In this document: positions 9,258 to 18,071 of the stretch, one piece after another
How positions within the stretch are numbered: position 1 is the first letter of the stretch
Layout of the letters: each line of letters opens with the position of its first letter
Origin: Photorhabdus bodei
GTDB lineage: Bacteria > Pseudomonadota > Gammaproteobacteria > Enterobacterales > Enterobacteriaceae
Assembly: GCF_003287735.1 (NCBI RefSeq)
Contig: NZ_NSCM01000013.1
Span: 19,687 to 83,686, forward strand
Direction of reading: 5' to 3'
Length of the DNA: 64,000 bases
The notes under the pieces: model-generated
The model's database searches: none
Told to the model about the DNA's origin: nothing
The model's input: the letters and a program-made list of their open reading frames with translations, nothing else
Program-made: the position numbers and the translations under genes

Positions 9258-9845
9258 TTATTTAATTCGCGCGACAATATGGTTATTGAGTTGATAAATA
9301 TGCTGAGTGTGTGGACAAATGGCGGTAGCTTGTCCGTGCAGCGGTAAATCGAGTTGTTCACCAAATTCACTCATCCAGCCAATGTGTTTGGCCGGCACAC
9401 CTACCATCAGGGCATAATCGGGAACATCTTTATTGATTACCGCGCCGGCGCCAATAAAGGCATAAGCGCCAATGGTAGTGCCGCAAATAATGGTACAGTT
9501 GGCGCCTAAGGTGGCGCCTTTTTTTACCCGCGTATTTCGATATTCACTTTTTCTTTCAATTAATGAACGGGGATTATAGACATTGGTGAACACCATGCTG
9601 GGGCCACAAAATACCCCATCTTCCAGATGAACATTGTCATAAACCGAGACATTATTTTGTATTTTGCAGTGATTGCCGATGGTGACTTTATTGCCAATAA
9701 AGACATTTTGTCCTAAGGAACAACCTTCGCCAATTTGCGCGCCAGAACAGATATGGGTGAAATGCCAGATACGGCTGTTTTTCCCGATTTGCGCTCCTTC
9801 ATCAACAATGGCACTGGAATGTATCATTACGTGTTCTGCTGACAT
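9258..9845 (-). CDS. wbpD: UDP-GlcNAc3NA 3-N-acetyltransferase (WbpD/WlbB-like)
   Basis: This 195-residue left-handed beta-helix acyltransferase has isoleucine-patch hexapeptide repeats from about residue 8 to 150 (for example [61 protein letters not shown]). It uses acetyl-CoA to acetylate the 3-amino group introduced by the WbpE-like enzyme. The length matches WbpD/WlbB. The reading frame opens at [16 protein letters not shown] is an alternative start six codons in. It lies between the wbpB- and wbpE-like genes. Confidence 0.88.
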   Translation of the reverse strand: MSAEHVMIHSSAIVDEGAQIGKNSRIWHFTHICSGAQIGEGCSLGQNVFIGNKVTIGNHCKIQNNVSVYDNVHLEDGVFCGPSMVFTNVYNPRSLIERKSEYRNTRVKKGATLGANCTIICGTTIGAYAFIGAGAVINKDVPDYALMVGVPAKHIGWMSEFGEQLDLPLHGQATAICPHTQHIYQLNNHIVARIK

Positions 9846-9863
9846 GAGGCCGGTTCCATTGAT

Positions 9864-10913
9864 TTAATAGGTTAAAGGTAAAGAGATGGTTTTATTATCT
9901 CTGGCGGATAAATAGGCGGCGATAAGCAGTTCTAAGGATTTTAATCCTTCCCGGCCATCGGTTATCGGTTTGGCGTCGCCTTTCATCACCTCAATGACAT
10001 TTTTATAATAAAGCGGGTGACCAAAGCCATAAACGGAAGTGGTTTCGTAATTGGCGGCTTTGACTTGTTGGTCATACTCTTTTTCGTCAGCGAAATGCCA
10101 TTCCTGAATTTCATTGACGGCTAACCCCCCCACTCTGACCGTGCCTTTTTCCCCTAAGATGGTGATTGAACCTTCGAGATTTTGCGGATAAGTGCACATG
10201 GTAACGGCCATCGAGCCTAATGTGCCATCCCGCCAGCGGATATTGAGTACCCCGGTATCTTCTGTCTCGATATCCAGGTGGGTCGAGGTCATGGCCTGAA
10301 CATCTTTGACCGGGCCGATTAGCCATTCAATTAAATCAACATAGTGGCTCGCCTGATTCATGAAGGCACCGCCATCAAATTCCCAGGTACCCCGCCAGGC
10401 GGCCTGGTCATAATAGGCTTGGGGACGGGTCCAGAAAACATTGAGGTGGACCATGTGGATTTTGCCAAACCGTTTTTCGCTGACTGCCCGTTTCAGTAAT
10501 TGCAAGGTGGCATTTAAGCGGTTTTGTTTGACGACAAAGAGGTGTTTTCCGGCTTTATCCGCCGCCTTAACCATGTTTTCCCCATCAGTCAATCGGGTGG
10601 CCATCGGCTTTTCGGTGACGACGTGAAAGCCTTTATCAAAACAGGCTATCGCCTGTGCTGGGTGAAGGCCGGATGGAGTGGTCAGGATAATGATATCCGC
10701 TGTGATGTTATCCAGCATCGTGTTTAAGTCGCTGAAACCCGGGACGCCGGTTTTTTCTACCGCTGTGTTTAATGCGTCTTGATCGTTATCACAGACGGCG
10801 ACTAATTCGGCCGCTTCTTGATGTATTTCCAGAGAATTGAAATGATTTTTAGCGATCCGTCCACAACCGACTAAAGCAAATCTTATCTTTCTGTCGTTGA
10901 TCGTGCTCAGCAT
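9864..10913 (-). CDS. wbpB: UDP-GlcNAcA 3-dehydrogenase (WbpB/WlbA-like, Gfo/Idh/MocA)
   Basis: This 349-residue NAD-dependent oxidoreductase has an N-terminal Rossmann motif (FALVGCGRIAKNHF) and the family EKPMATRL block with the catalytic-region lysine near residue 100. WbpB/WlbA oxidises C3 of UDP-GlcNAcA, giving the keto-sugar used by WbpE; 2-oxoglutarate recycling of the cofactor is known for this family. The gene lies 14 bp after wbpA and 18 bp before wbpD. The start is MLSTINDRKIRFALVG; an internal start closer to the Rossmann fold is not needed. Confidence 0.9.
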   Translation of the reverse strand: MLSTINDRKIRFALVGCGRIAKNHFNSLEIHQEAAELVAVCDNDQDALNTAVEKTGVPGFSDLNTMLDNITADIIILTTPSGLHPAQAIACFDKGFHVVTEKPMATRLTDGENMVKAADKAGKHLFVVKQNRLNATLQLLKRAVSEKRFGKIHMVHLNVFWTRPQAYYDQAAWRGTWEFDGGAFMNQASHYVDLIEWLIGPVKDVQAMTSTHLDIETEDTGVLNIRWRDGTLGSMAVTMCTYPQNLEGSITILGEKGTVRVGGLAVNEIQEWHFADEKEYDQQVKAANYETTSVYGFGHPLYYKNVIEVMKGDAKPITDGREGLKSLELLIAAYLSARDNKTISLPLTY

Positions 10914-10927
10914 AATCTTATCCTAAG

Positions 10928-12238
10928 TTAAGCTTTGATAATGTTTGTGTGATTGGGGGAGTATTTACCACGAGTATCGACGACTAATTTGGCGTGATTG
11001 ATAATTAATTCATAATCAAATTTATCGTGATCGGTGGCTAAAATAACGCAGTCGAAGGTTTTGAGACTATTTTCCGTGATGGGCTGGCTGATTAAATTAA
11101 AATGATGTTCACGCATTTTCGGAAAGACCGGGACATGCGGATCCGCATATTCAATATTGGCCCCTAATTCGCTTAATTTTTCCATAATATGTACTGAGGG
11201 GCTTTCTCTCATATCATCCACATTCTTTTTATAAGCGATGCCGAGGATTAATATGCGGCTGCCATTAATGGATTTATTCGCTTTATTTAGCGCTAATACG
11301 GTTTTGGTGACCACATAATCGGGCATGGAGGAATTGACTTCACCGGAGAGTTCAATAAAGCGGGTATTAATACCATATTCTCGGGCTTTCCAGGTTAAAT
11401 AGAAGGGATCAATTGGAATACAGTGCCCGCCTAATCCGGGGCCGGGATAATAGGGAACAAAGCCGAAAGGTTTGGTTGCCGCGGCTCTAATCACTTCGTG
11501 GATATCAATGCCCATTTTATCGGCAACGAGTTTCATTTCGTTGACTAAGCCGATATTGACCGCCCGATGGATATTCTCCAGAAGTTTTGTCATCTCCGCC
11601 GCTTTAGTTGAACTGACGGGAACAACCTGGTCAATGGCGTGTTGATACACGGCGATACCGGCTTTTAAGCAGTTTTCCGTGTGGCCGCCGATGACTTTAG
11701 GAATGGTGCGGGTTTCGAAATCAGGGTTACCCGGGTCTTCGCGTTCCGGTGAATAGACCAAAAAGATGTCTTCACCGACGGTTAACCCGCTCTCTTCAAC
11801 TCTGGGTAATAATTCTTCTTCGGTGGTGCCCGGATAAGTGGTACTTTCTAAAGAGAGGACTTGCCCGGCTCTTAAATACGGTTTTACCCTATCGGTGGTG
11901 TTAATCACGAAACTAATATCGGGTTCACGGTATTTATTTAACGGCGTTGGGACGCAAAGAATAATGGCATCGCATTGAGCGATGTTGGTGAAATCCGTCG
12001 TGGCTTCAAAACCGGTATTTATCGCGTGACTGATTTTGGCGGAGGGAATATGTTCAATGTAACTTTGGCCTTGATTGAGTTTATCTGTTTTTTCTTTATC
12101 GATATCGAAACCAATCACTTTAAAACCAATATCGTTATATCTGAGCATTAACGGTAAGCCAACATAACCCAGGCCAACAATGGCAATGGTGGCGGTTTTA
12201 TTATCAAATTTCTCGGTGAGAATGTTGAGTGAGGACAT
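10928..12238 (-). CDS. wbpA: UDP-N-acetylglucosamine 6-dehydrogenase (WbpA-like)
   Basis: This 436-residue member of the UDP-glucose/GDP-mannose dehydrogenase family catalyses the first committed step, UDP-GlcNAc to UDP-GlcNAcA with two NAD+. Domains: N-terminal NAD domain with [11 protein letters not shown], a central domain with the catalytic Cys273 in [14 protein letters not shown], and a C-terminal UDP-binding domain with [18 protein letters not shown]. The length is right for WbpA/WbpO. It is the first gene of the operon, about 165 bp downstream of the JUMPstart element. The other Wbp enzymes follow directly. Confidence 0.93.
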   Translation of the reverse strand: MSSLNILTEKFDNKTATIAIVGLGYVGLPLMLRYNDIGFKVIGFDIDKEKTDKLNQGQSYIEHIPSAKISHAINTGFEATTDFTNIAQCDAIILCVPTPLNKYREPDISFVINTTDRVKPYLRAGQVLSLESTTYPGTTEEELLPRVEESGLTVGEDIFLVYSPEREDPGNPDFETRTIPKVIGGHTENCLKAGIAVYQHAIDQVVPVSSTKAAEMTKLLENIHRAVNIGLVNEMKLVADKMGIDIHEVIRAAATKPFGFVPYYPGPGLGGHCIPIDPFYLTWKAREYGINTRFIELSGEVNSSMPDYVVTKTVLALNKANKSINGSRILILGIAYKKNVDDMRESPSVHIMEKLSELGANIEYADPHVPVFPKMREHHFNLISQPITENSLKTFDCVILATDHDKFDYELIINHAKLVVDTRGKYSPNHTNIIKA

Positions 12239-12630
12239 ATTTTGCCTTTTAAGTAAAAATAAAACTTATGAAAATACATTACATTTTGTTTTTAATAGGG
12301 TGCTATCTATTGCCATAAGTTTTATTTGGCAGGTGAAACTTTAACAAGCTTTTTAAATAGATTGTGTAAGATATATTACTGAAATAATAAATAAGGTAAT
12401 AACAAAGCTACCGCACTAGGTTATTGGCTCCCAGAACTCCATAGAACGTTATAATTTTATCTACTGTTTTGATTTTTCAATGCTTTTGTCTGCTGTAATA
12501 GAAAAGCAATGAAATATAAGGTTTTTTAATGAATAACAGGGGAGGTTAAACCGTCAGACTCATCGGGTCAAGTATAAATAAAATTTATTTGTTTAATAAA
12601 TTTGCAGAATAAGCTTAGCAGAAATCTGTA
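12239..12630. other. Non-coding leader between O-antigen operon and cpxA
   Basis: This 392-bp gap separates two minus-strand genes. It contains the JUMPstart/ops element (12404-12438) and is otherwise AT-rich. No open frame with coding character was seen. The O-antigen operon promoter should lie in the half nearer cpxA, upstream of the ops site; its exact position is not clear. Confidence 0.6.
12404..12438 (-). promoter_or_regulatory. JUMPstart element with ops (RfaH recruitment) core
   Basis: Read on the minus strand the segment contains GTTCTGGGAGCC, a spacer, then GTGCGGTAGCTTTG. This aligns with the enterobacterial JUMPstart consensus, whose 3' end is the ops core (GGCGGTAGCGT); the central GCGGTAGC is intact. 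It lies 166 bp upstream of wbpA in the leader. At ops sites RNA polymerase pauses and loads RfaH, allowing long O-antigen and capsule operons to be read through. The position and orientation fit exactly. Confidence 0.8.
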
Positions 12631-14001
12631 TTACCGGCCATGAAGTGGTAGCCAAATAACCAAGCGTAAGCCGCCGAGTGGGCTGTCCTCAGCACGAACC
12701 CAACCGCGGTGCTGGTTAATCGCGGTTTCAACAATGGCTAAGCCAAGGCCAGTGCCACCGGATTCTCGATCGCGGGCTTCGTCTGTACGGTAGAAAGGGC
12801 GGAATATGTGTTCACGGTCTTCCGGGTTGACGCCTGGGCCGTCATCATCAACGGTAATGGTGATCCCTTGATTATCGGTGTGAAATACGACCGCAATATG
12901 GTGGTGGGAGTAGCGTAAGGCATTACGCACGATATTTTCAAAAGCACTGCCAAGTGCTAATGGGTTGCAGTAAATTGCCCAGGAACTCGGTGGTAAGGTT
13001 ACTTCAAGGGTTTTATCCATCTGTTCAGCTTCGAAGCGGGCATTGTCAAGAATATCGTTCCATAAATCTGTCATTTTGATGTTTTCTCTCAACAGTTCAT
13101 TTTTATGCTGACTGCGGGAGAGTACTAACAGATCGTTAATCATGCTGTCTAGCCGTTGGGCTTCTGTCTCTATTCTTTCCAGCTCTTTATTTTCACCATG
13201 ACGGCGGCGAAGTAATGCTGTCGCAAGTTGTAAGCGAGTGAGAGGCGTGCGTAGTTCATGGGAGATATCGGAAATTAACCGTTGTTGTGCGGTGACCATT
13301 CTTTCCAATACATTGATCATCTGGTTGAAGCTGTTACCGGCGGCCAGAAATTCTTGTGGGCCAGCTTCCAGTTCTGGATGCTGGCGTAAATTACCTTTAG
13401 CAACATCGTCTGCGGCATTTTTTAATTTACGGGCAGGCTTAGCCAAACTCCATGCCAGCCATAATAGGAGTGGCGCACTGATTAACATGGTGGCAGTTAA
13501 TAATAATAGTGGCCGGTCGAACATCAGATTAATAAAATCCGATTGTGGGCTATTCGCTGGACGAACTAAATAAAGTTGATAATGATCTTCTCCATCTCGA
13601 ATGGAAAAGGGCCCTAGCATTTCAGAGCGGCCATATTTTTTCTTTTTAGGATGATCAGCGTTATCTGATTGTCCAATAAAGTTACGGACAACTTGCATTT
13701 CACTTCTTTGCGCGCCAATAACGCGCCCTTCGCTGGTGACCAGTATTAGGCGCTGACTTGGGGGGGCCCATTTTTCAATCGCGCGAAATAAACGGCGCCA
13801 CCAAAGTAAATCGTTAGCGGGATCTTGAGCTAATTCAGCTTCGATATGTTGTTCCAGCATGACTCCCTGCCGGTATTCATTTTCCAGCAGAGAGGTCAGT
13901 TGTCTGGAATCCAGTTTCGGCACCATTAATACCAACATTAGGACTAACGCCAGAGTAAACCAGAAAATTGCGAAGATGCGTGCCGTCAAACTGTTTATCA
14001 T
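12631..14001 (-). CDS. cpxA: Sensor histidine kinase CpxA
   Basis: This 456-residue protein is the envelope-stress sensor kinase/phosphatase. Order: TM1 (about 8-28), periplasmic sensor domain (about 30-163), TM2 (about 164-185), HAMP, dimerisation/phosphoacceptor domain with His248 in SDISHELRTP, then the HATPase domain with N, G1 and G2 boxes (NALRYS, DDDGPGVN, GGTGLGLAI). The size and the phosphoacceptor position match E. coli CpxA. The gene overlaps cpxR by 4 bp, so the two are translated together. Confidence 0.96.
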   Translation of the reverse strand: MINSLTARIFAIFWFTLALVLMLVLMVPKLDSRQLTSLLENEYRQGVMLEQHIEAELAQDPANDLLWWRRLFRAIEKWAPPSQRLILVTSEGRVIGAQRSEMQVVRNFIGQSDNADHPKKKKYGRSEMLGPFSIRDGEDHYQLYLVRPANSPQSDFINLMFDRPLLLLTATMLISAPLLLWLAWSLAKPARKLKNAADDVAKGNLRQHPELEAGPQEFLAAGNSFNQMINVLERMVTAQQRLISDISHELRTPLTRLQLATALLRRRHGENKELERIETEAQRLDSMINDLLVLSRSQHKNELLRENIKMTDLWNDILDNARFEAEQMDKTLEVTLPPSSWAIYCNPLALGSAFENIVRNALRYSHHHIAVVFHTDNQGITITVDDDGPGVNPEDREHIFRPFYRTDEARDRESGGTGLGLAIVETAINQHRGWVRAEDSPLGGLRLVIWLPLHGR

Positions 14002-14693
14002 GTCGCAGAAACCATTAAATATCCTCGGCCACGTAAGGTCTTAAACCAGGGGAGTCCATCTTCCCGCTCAGGCAATTTACGGCGTAGGTTAGAGATATGC
14101 ATATCAATTGCGCGGTCAAATGGCGTGAGTCGCTTACCTAATACTTCCTGGCTCAAATGTTCACGGGAGACAACTTGACCTAAATGTTGAGCTAATAGAT
14201 AGAGCAAAGTAAATTCGGTACCGGTTAAATCGAGAATTTGATTAGCAAAGTTGGCTTCCTGTCGGCCAGGGTTCAATTGTAGGTTATCGACCTGAAGCGT
14301 GGGTGGGCCATTGTCTGTTTGCTGTTGTTCACTCCAGTTTGAGCGGCGAAGAATAGCACGTATACGTGCCACTAGCTCACGATCATTAAATGGTTTGGCA
14401 AGATAGTCATCTGCCCCTAATTCTAGTCCCAGAACACGATCCAAATCACTTCCTCGCGCTGTCAGCATGATGACTGGAGTTTGATGGTGTAGACGAAGCT
14501 CCTTTAATGTCGTAATGCCATTTTTACGCGGCATCATAATATCGAGTAGTAATAAGTCGATAGAATCGTCAAGGAATTTTAATGCCTGCTCTCCGTCATG
14601 AGCGACAACAACGTTAAATCCTTCCATTTCAAGTAATTCTTTTAATAGTGATGTCAGTTCACGGTCATCATCAACTAATAGGATTTTATGCAT
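13998..14693 (-). CDS. cpxR: Response regulator CpxR
   Basis: This 231-residue OmpR-family regulator has an N-terminal receiver domain with acidic residues DDD at 8-10, phosphoacceptor Asp51 (LLLLDIMMP) and the conserved Lys in LAKPF, then a C-terminal winged-helix DNA-binding domain ending in FKTLRGRGYLM. It activates folding factors and cpxP after phosphorylation by CpxA. The CpxR box in the cpxR-cpxP gap implies autoregulation. Confidence 0.96.
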   Translation of the reverse strand: MHKILLVDDDRELTSLLKELLEMEGFNVVVAHDGEQALKFLDDSIDLLLLDIMMPRKNGITTLKELRLHHQTPVIMLTARGSDLDRVLGLELGADDYLAKPFNDRELVARIRAILRRSNWSEQQQTDNGPPTLQVDNLQLNPGRQEANFANQILDLTGTEFTLLYLLAQHLGQVVSREHLSQEVLGKRLTPFDRAIDMHISNLRRKLPEREDGLPWFKTLRGRGYLMVSAT

Positions 14694-14747
14694 CGATTAC
14701 TTCCTCCAAGAGCAAAAATACGATAACAAACTTTGCTATTCCATGAC

Positions 14748-14762
14748 TTTACGTTCTTTTAC
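14748..14762. promoter_or_regulatory. CpxR box (perfect direct repeat)
   Basis: On the minus strand the site reads GTAAA-AGAAC-GTAAA, an exact match to the CpxR consensus GTAAA-N5-GTAAA. It lies between the divergent cpxR and cpxP genes, 54 bp from the cpxR start, so one site can serve both promoters. Confidence 0.85.
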
Positions 14763-14850
14763 AAGCCTTTGACGCTAGTTTGCAGCCGCGTAGGTATAGT
14801 TGTCCACATTGGACCTAATAGCATCGTTCGGGGAAACGAGGAATTGTTTA

Positions 14851-15345
14851 ATGCGTAACATAGCAGCGTTAGTTTTAGCGTCAATATTTGTTCTTAGCTC
14901 GACTGCATCTTTAGCTGGAACAGCAAGTACAATGCACGCTGCTACGGTACCTGGTCATTGTGCGCCTTGTGAATATAAAAATGTAGGAAGTTATCATTAT
15001 CGTAATAATAACGATATTGGTGATAACGACCATATGTTTAGCGGTATCACTTTAACTGAGCAACAGCGTCAACAGATGCGTGATTTGGTAGGGCAGAAAC
15101 ATCAACCGCATTCATCGATGTCAATGAGTCCCACAGAGCGAGAAGAGATGCGTAAGCTGGTCACTGCGAAGGATTTTGATGGAGTGGCTGTAAAGGCTCT
15201 GATTGAAAGGATGATCAGATGTAATGTGGAACACCAGGTTGAAATGGCACGAATCCATCACCAGATGTACCAACTGTTGACGCCTGAGCAACAAGCACAA
15301 TTGGAACAACATTATCGGCAGCGTATGTCTCAGTTACCGAACTGA
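14851..15345 (+). CDS. cpxP: Periplasmic Cpx adaptor/inhibitor CpxP
   Basis: CpxP is a periplasmic LTXXQ-family protein that binds the CpxA sensor domain and is released when misfolded proteins accumulate. The start at 14851 gives a clean signal peptide (MRNIAALVLASIFVLSSTASLAG) after a GAGGA ribosome site; an upstream frame start at 14800 would put it behind a non-signal leader. The mature part has the two LTXXQ motifs (LTEQQRQQM, LTPEQQAQL). At 164 residues it has a C-terminal tail about 20 residues shorter than that of E. coli CpxP. The P2-type att core starts about 55 bp downstream. Confidence 0.93.
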   Translation: MRNIAALVLASIFVLSSTASLAGTASTMHAATVPGHCAPCEYKNVGSYHYRNNNDIGDNDHMFSGITLTEQQRQQMRDLVGQKHQPHSSMSMSPTEREEMRKLVTAKDFDGVAVKALIERMIRCNVEHQVEMARIHHQMYQLLTPEQQAQLEQHYRQRMSQLPN

Positions 15346-15398
15346 TTTGTAGTACCCATAGAAGCAAAGTAGTAGCAAACGAGAATTTTTCCTTGCCA

Positions 15399-15418
15399 TA
15401 GACACCATCCCTGTCTTT
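15399..15418 (+). repeat. att1: P2-type attachment core at cpxP-proximal end
   Basis: The 20-bp sequence TAGACACCATCCCTGTCTTT recurs exactly at 50531-50550, and its last 17 bp recur at 18572-18588. Each copy borders an integrase-proximal or ogr-distal end of a P2-like element, as expected for att cores. This copy lies between cpxP and the remnant integrase. Confidence 0.8.
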
Positions 15419-15419
15419 C

Positions 15420-15444
15420 AGGCCCTTTTTAGGGCCTTTTTTTT
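15420..15444. terminator. Terminator at att1 (shared with att2)
   Basis: AGGCCC-TTTTT-AGGGCCT followed by a run of T is a strong intrinsic terminator just right of the att core. The same hairpin occurs at 18590-18614. It is therefore element-derived and now ends cpxP transcription; read leftwards it lies just beyond the integrase stop. Confidence 0.75.
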
Positions 15445-15564
15445 CAGTCACTTACAACGTATTTCTTTGTAAAACAACAACATAAAAAAGTATAAAGGGG
15501 TTGGAAAGTATACGAAAGTTTTTGAGTGTGGACGCTTGTTGGACGTTCGCCACACTCTCTAGCT

Positions 15565-16180
15565 TTATTCTACTTCTATCCCACCCTTAAGAGGGTTTAA
15601 TGTAATGGCATGTTGCAGATAGTCGGGTGCTAGATGCGCATACGCCATAGTTTGTTGTATATTGGCATGACCAAGTATTTGTTGCAGTGCAACAATGTTT
15701 CCACCTTTCATCACAAAATGACTTGCGAATGTGTGGCGTAGAACGTGCGTTGCTACCGCTAAAAACTTCAAGTTTTTGCAATGTCGTTATCATTCCTGAT
15801 AGACGATACATATCCCGATTTATCGTTGACGCTTTGATCCCATCAGCCAGGCGATTACTGCGGTGTTCCAATAAAACATGCTTGTTGAGACGGTTTATAG
15901 ATGGATCATTTAACTGCCTGATTGTCTTCATCAGTTGTCGTTTTTCTATAGTGCCGTTCTCTGCGGTTTGTCCGTGATATAGCCACCATAAGTTCAGTAA
16001 ATCACTAAGGTCTCGTCTATCAGTTCTTGTACTGAGTTTTTGAGCATTTGCCATTGAATGACGTTCGAAGGCAATAGCTTCTGTCTTCTTGTTGAATGTT
16101 CTCCTGATGCGATTTCCTTGTCGCCCAAGAGGTCTAATGTCCACCATATAACGACCATCATCGAGCTTCTTAATTGGCAT
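15565..16180 (-). pseudogene. int: Degenerate P2-type integrase
   Basis: The N-terminal part (MPIKKLDDGRYMVDIRPLG to about LQKLEVFSGS) and the C-terminal catalytic part (ATHVLRHTFASHF, LGHANIQQTMAYAHLAP, with the R-H-R/H-Y residues of a tyrosine recombinase) are both strongly similar to the intact integrase at 18735-19718. They are in different frames and the middle, about 130 residues, is missing, with the joint near 15765. The gene cannot make an active recombinase. Confidence 0.88.
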
Positions 16181-16246
16181 AGTGAAGCCCTCCGATGCAA
16201 CAAATTGATTGACTGTCGATCCAGTCGATTAATTCCTCATGTAGTG

Positions 16247-16411
16247 TTAGCCAGTTTTCCGGTCTGAGTGGTGTGACGTTTTGATGTCTGCACCATCAGG
16301 GGAGAGAGTTGGGCTAATTTGCCCAGATTTTGGGGCAATCTTTCCCGTCATTAGCCAGAGTGTGTATTTTTCAAATTTGGGGTGATTGGTAATTTGTAGG
16401 ACGGCGCTTAT
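16247..16411 (-). pseudogene. C-terminal fragment of P2-type immunity repressor
   Basis: The minus strand encodes VLQITNHPKFEKYTLWLMTG and ends SDRKTG-stop. This aligns with the end of the intact C repressor of the next prophage (SKLTQHPKFKKYTLWLMTD). The N-terminal helix-turn-helix is gone. The fragment lies directly upstream of the broken integrase, as in the intact element, so it marks the deletion that removed the phage body. Confidence 0.7.
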
Positions 16412-16664
16412 GCTGCAACAGTTTCTGTAAAATAGTTACCCTTTCTTCACTTAATTTTATACTTGGATATCAATGCTCAAATTTGGCTTTTAAATCACCA
16501 TTTAATACCTTTGTTCGAGTCTGTAGTAAATAATGTGTGCCCCGTTGATTTTTGATGTTGTATCAGTGATGGCAGCTCGCAGGACGAGACAGCTACGCTG
16601 GCTTGATGAACAGCACAACGTAGCACCTGCCCGCTCAAAGAAGATGACGGGGGTGATTCATCTG

Positions 16665-16919
16665 TTAATGAAGGATACGCGCAATCAGAATATCGGTATC
16701 CCGGATAGTATAGAAAACCGTGTGGCGGTGAAACTCAACCCGCATTACACCTGGGACAGATAGGTATTCCCTCCCTATATGTGGCATCTCTGCTAGCGTG
16801 TCAAAAAGTGCTTCCAGTGCCTCCGTATAATGGTCAGCCTGAGCTTCACCGAACTGCAAAAGTGTATAATCATAAATCCCAGCAAAATCTTCAGCAGCCT
16901 GATCCGTGAGCTTATACAT
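16665..16919 (-). CDS. parE: ParE-type toxin (RelE/ParE superfamily), possibly C-terminally shortened
   Basis: This 84-residue RelE/ParE-superfamily protein shows the ParE blocks LTDQAAEDFAGIYDYT, FGEAQADHYTEAL and MPHIGREY, and ends FYTIRDTDILIARILH-stop. Most ParE toxins run another ten or so residues after the RILH motif, so the tail looks cut short, and activity is uncertain. It overlaps the ParD-type antitoxin gene by 8 bp in the usual antitoxin-toxin order. ParE toxins act on DNA gyrase. Confidence 0.82.
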   Translation of the reverse strand: MYKLTDQAAEDFAGIYDYTLLQFGEAQADHYTEALEALFDTLAEMPHIGREYLSVPGVMRVEFHRHTVFYTIRDTDILIARILH

Positions 16920-17154
16920 TATGTCTGCGTTTCCGTTGTTCCGCTATATCCCGTAGGGTCAGCGAGCTTTCCCCACTTTCCAAGCCAGCAATAACCGCCT
17001 TGCGTACAATCTCATCGTAAGCTTCTTGTTGCTCCAGCAAACGCAGCGCCGAACGTATAACTTCACTGGCATTTCCATAACGGCCACTTTCAATCATGTG
17101 CTGTACGAACCCGTCAAGCTGTTCGCCCATACTGACAGTAGTAATTTTTCTCAT
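16912..17154 (-). CDS. parD: ParD-type antitoxin (ribbon-helix-helix)
   Basis: This 80-residue antitoxin has the ParD/CopG N-terminus (ITTVSMGEQLDGFVQHMIESGRYGNASEVIRSALRLLE), a ribbon-helix-helix DNA-binding fold, followed by a charged toxin-binding tail (EQQEAYDEIVRKAV... RRHNV). It is the upstream gene of a module with the ParE-like toxin and should repress its own promoter in the gap at 17155 onwards. Confidence 0.88.
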   Translation of the reverse strand: MRKITTVSMGEQLDGFVQHMIESGRYGNASEVIRSALRLLEQQEAYDEIVRKAVIAGLESGESSLTLRDIAEQRKRRHNV

Positions 17155-17257
17155 ATATCACCAATGTATTAATAGTTAATACATCAAGTATGCAGCAGAT
17201 CAGGCCGCATTACCAACGTTCTGCTTAGTCCTACCAACCCGATCAGCAATGCCTTCT

Positions 17258-17384
17258 TTGACCAATAAATTTTGCAGACAATGGTTGCGTTAACTAATTG
17301 CCATTTGAGGAGATTTGGCAATAGCTTTTTGCAATGGATAAATCACTGATCTATCGGTCAGAAGAATGGGATTGCACAAATGAA
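17258..17384. repeat. Dispersed repeat R1, copy 1 (remnant of a lost gene)
   Basis: About 120 bp recur with few changes at 50618-50737. On the minus strand this copy has an open frame ending LPLQKAIAKSPQMAIS-like (YPLQKAIAKSPQMAIS-stop), which is frameshifted in the other copy. It therefore looks like the 3' end of a decayed gene of the P2-type elements. The gene was not recognised. Confidence 0.6.
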
Positions 17385-17449
17385 TGTTTTTGTTCTTATG
17401 GTTGATGTAGAGAAAAGTTGGCAGTTATCGCAGCTACCCGGTAACTATC

Positions 17450-17606
17450 TATGTCTATGATAATTAAATATTTAATTGCTATATATTTTATTTAATATAG
17501 TTGATTTATGTAAAGATGGCTTGTATATAAATAAGGTGAAGTGACATGAATATCAGTTACTAAAAACGAATATTTTTGGTGCTTGAGCACGTTATTTTAG
17601 CTATGA
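17450..17606 (+). repeat. Dispersed repeat R2, copy 1
   Basis: About 155 AT-rich bases recur at 47857-48021, including TATGATAATTAAA, ATTGCTATATATTTTATTTAAT, AAGGTGAAGTG and CGAATATTTTTG. In the second copy the last third forms a 22-codon frame after a ribosome-site-like AAGGTGAAG; here that frame stops after five codons. With R1, it fills most of the 637-bp gap between parD and the next antitoxin, in which I see no other gene. Confidence 0.65.
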
Positions 17607-17791
17607 ACAATTTCAGCCGTATTTGACGTGTGAAGATGTTGAAAAGATACAACGTGCAATAATTAAAATATGGCGGGTTATCATTTTTTTGTTTTCTTTG
17701 AAAACAACATTGTTGTTATAGGTTATTGTGCTAATATGACAACACAAATGACAACATTTTCTTTGGGGCAATAGTGAACGAAGGAGGGTGA

Positions 17792-18070
17792 ATGGAGACG
17801 ATTCATTTTCGTATTGATGAAGAAACCAAGCGTTTAGCCATGCAAGCTGCCAAACGCCATCAGACAGACTTAACAAAGTTAATGAGACAAAAAGCCGAAG
17901 AGTTGGCGAATGAAGAACGTGAGTATCAAAAAAATACCCATGCTCACTGGTTAGAAGCGGAAATTGAGAAAGCAATTGACCGATGTGAAAATGGTTTGGC
18001 TCATTTCATCGATGATTCTGAAAGTCATCATCGGATGGCTCTACTGCGTAATAAGCTGAGCAGGGGATAA
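17792..18070 (+). CDS. RelB/DinJ-type antitoxin
   Basis: This 92-residue small protein has an N-terminal METIHFRIDEETKRLAMQAAKRHQTDLTKLMRQKAEEL, the beta-strand plus two helices of Arc/RelB-type ribbon-helix-helix antitoxins, and an acidic/basic helical tail. It is preceded by a good ribosome site (GAAGGAGGGTGA) and ends one base before the toxin gene. It should neutralise the toxin and repress the operon. Confidence 0.78.
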   Translation: METIHFRIDEETKRLAMQAAKRHQTDLTKLMRQKAEELANEEREYQKNTHAHWLEAEIEKAIDRCENGLAHFIDDSESHHRMALLRNKLSRG

Positions 18071-18071
18071 A

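Noticed and set aside
14800..14850. Upstream start for cpxP
   Set aside because: It would place 17 residues before a perfect signal peptide; the start at 14851 has its own ribosome site.
16533..16763. 76-codon plus-strand frame overlapping the ParE-like gene
   Set aside because: The first part (VSVMAARRTRQLRWLDEQHN) looks somewhat protein-like and could be a fragment of a phage gene, but the second half lies antisense to the toxin gene, and I could not link it to any family.
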